A stretch of DNA of 64,000 bases from contig JAMJFO010000001.1 in NCBI GenBank assembly GCA_023544645.1, positions 113,737 through 177,736 on the forward strand, written 5' to 3'. The notes under the pieces were generated by a model that was not told the DNA's origin, searched no databases, and saw nothing but the letters and a program-made list of their open reading frames with translations. This document shows, piece by piece, positions 63,987 through 64,000 of this stretch; the stretch's first letter is position 1, and the number at the start of each line of letters is the position of its first letter. Both the position numbers and the translations under genes were made by a program. The DNA comes from Desulfobulbaceae bacterium (GTDB lineage: Bacteria > Desulfobacterota > Desulfobulbia > Desulfobulbales > Desulfobulbaceae).

Positions 63987-64000
63987 TCTTTTTCTTTTGC

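Overview
This window is a chromosomal segment of a Gram-negative bacterium, most likely a member of the Desulfobacterota (former Deltaproteobacteria, Desulfobulbales-like). That placement is inferred from gene content: paired DUF134 and NifX-type proteins, a NapH/NapG-like ferredoxin, class I two-subunit fumarase, a yebC-ruvCAB cluster and a bifunctional sulfate adenylyltransferase/APS kinase homologue. No rRNA is present, so the taxonomy is not proven. Most of the window is ordinary, GC-rich, densely packed chromosome.

Layout. 1-3.2 kb: the start of a DEAD/DEAH helicase, a prephenate dehydratase-ACT-prephenate dehydrogenase fusion and a zinc-ribbon protein. 3.26-12.6 kb: tRNA-His followed by a 9.2 kb integrated element bounded by 75-bp direct repeats. 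All its genes lie on the minus strand: integrase, AlpA/Xis-like protein, TOPRIM-helicase replication protein, iteron-rich candidate origin, winged-helix protein, S49 peptidase, several unknown small proteins and a Nu1-type small terminase. It has no large terminase, portal, capsid or tail genes, so it looks like a phage satellite. 12.7-19 kb: DUF134/NifX/SBF transporter/DUF302 genes, then an operon-like pair encoding a PLD-VTT fusion and an EEP-family hydrolase, then an MscS channel. 19.5-27 kb: a ComEA-like protein, the APS kinase fusion, a NapH-NapG-like iron-sulfur membrane protein, DUF362 with an apparent 3' frameshift, DUF4019, a second MscS channel and a thioredoxin-fold protein. 27.1-34.8 kb: cca, rlmE, yebC, ruvC, ruvA, ruvB, panB and the two fumarase subunits. 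35.1-51.5 kb: a division and cell wall (dcw) cluster in the order mraZ, rsmH, ftsL, ftsI-like, murE-murF fusion, mraY, murD, small zinc protein, murG, murC, murB, ftsQ, ftsA, ftsZ. 51.6-64 kb: a radical SAM protein, histidine kinase, glycosyltransferase-like protein, AsmA-like protein, CrcB, DUF190, CoA-disulfide reductase-rhodanese, PHP phosphatase and a YkgJ-type cysteine cluster protein.

Two things stand out. First, the tRNA-His element joins a replication module (Rep plus an iteron array directly after rep) to a terminase small subunit and a capsid-protease-like gene, in an order unlike a decayed prophage. A GC-rich block upstream of the terminase gene is a candidate cos site, and a 62-bp hairpin covers the ribosome binding site of the AlpA-like gene. 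Second, the dcw cluster has no ftsW, and its FtsI-like protein lacks the penicillin-binding active-site motifs, so septal peptidoglycan synthesis must be encoded elsewhere or be done differently. Other points of interest are altered catalytic motifs in the ATP-sulfurylase domain, the MurE-MurF and PheA-TyrA fusions, and a 182-bp nested palindrome holding the stop codons of two convergent genes.
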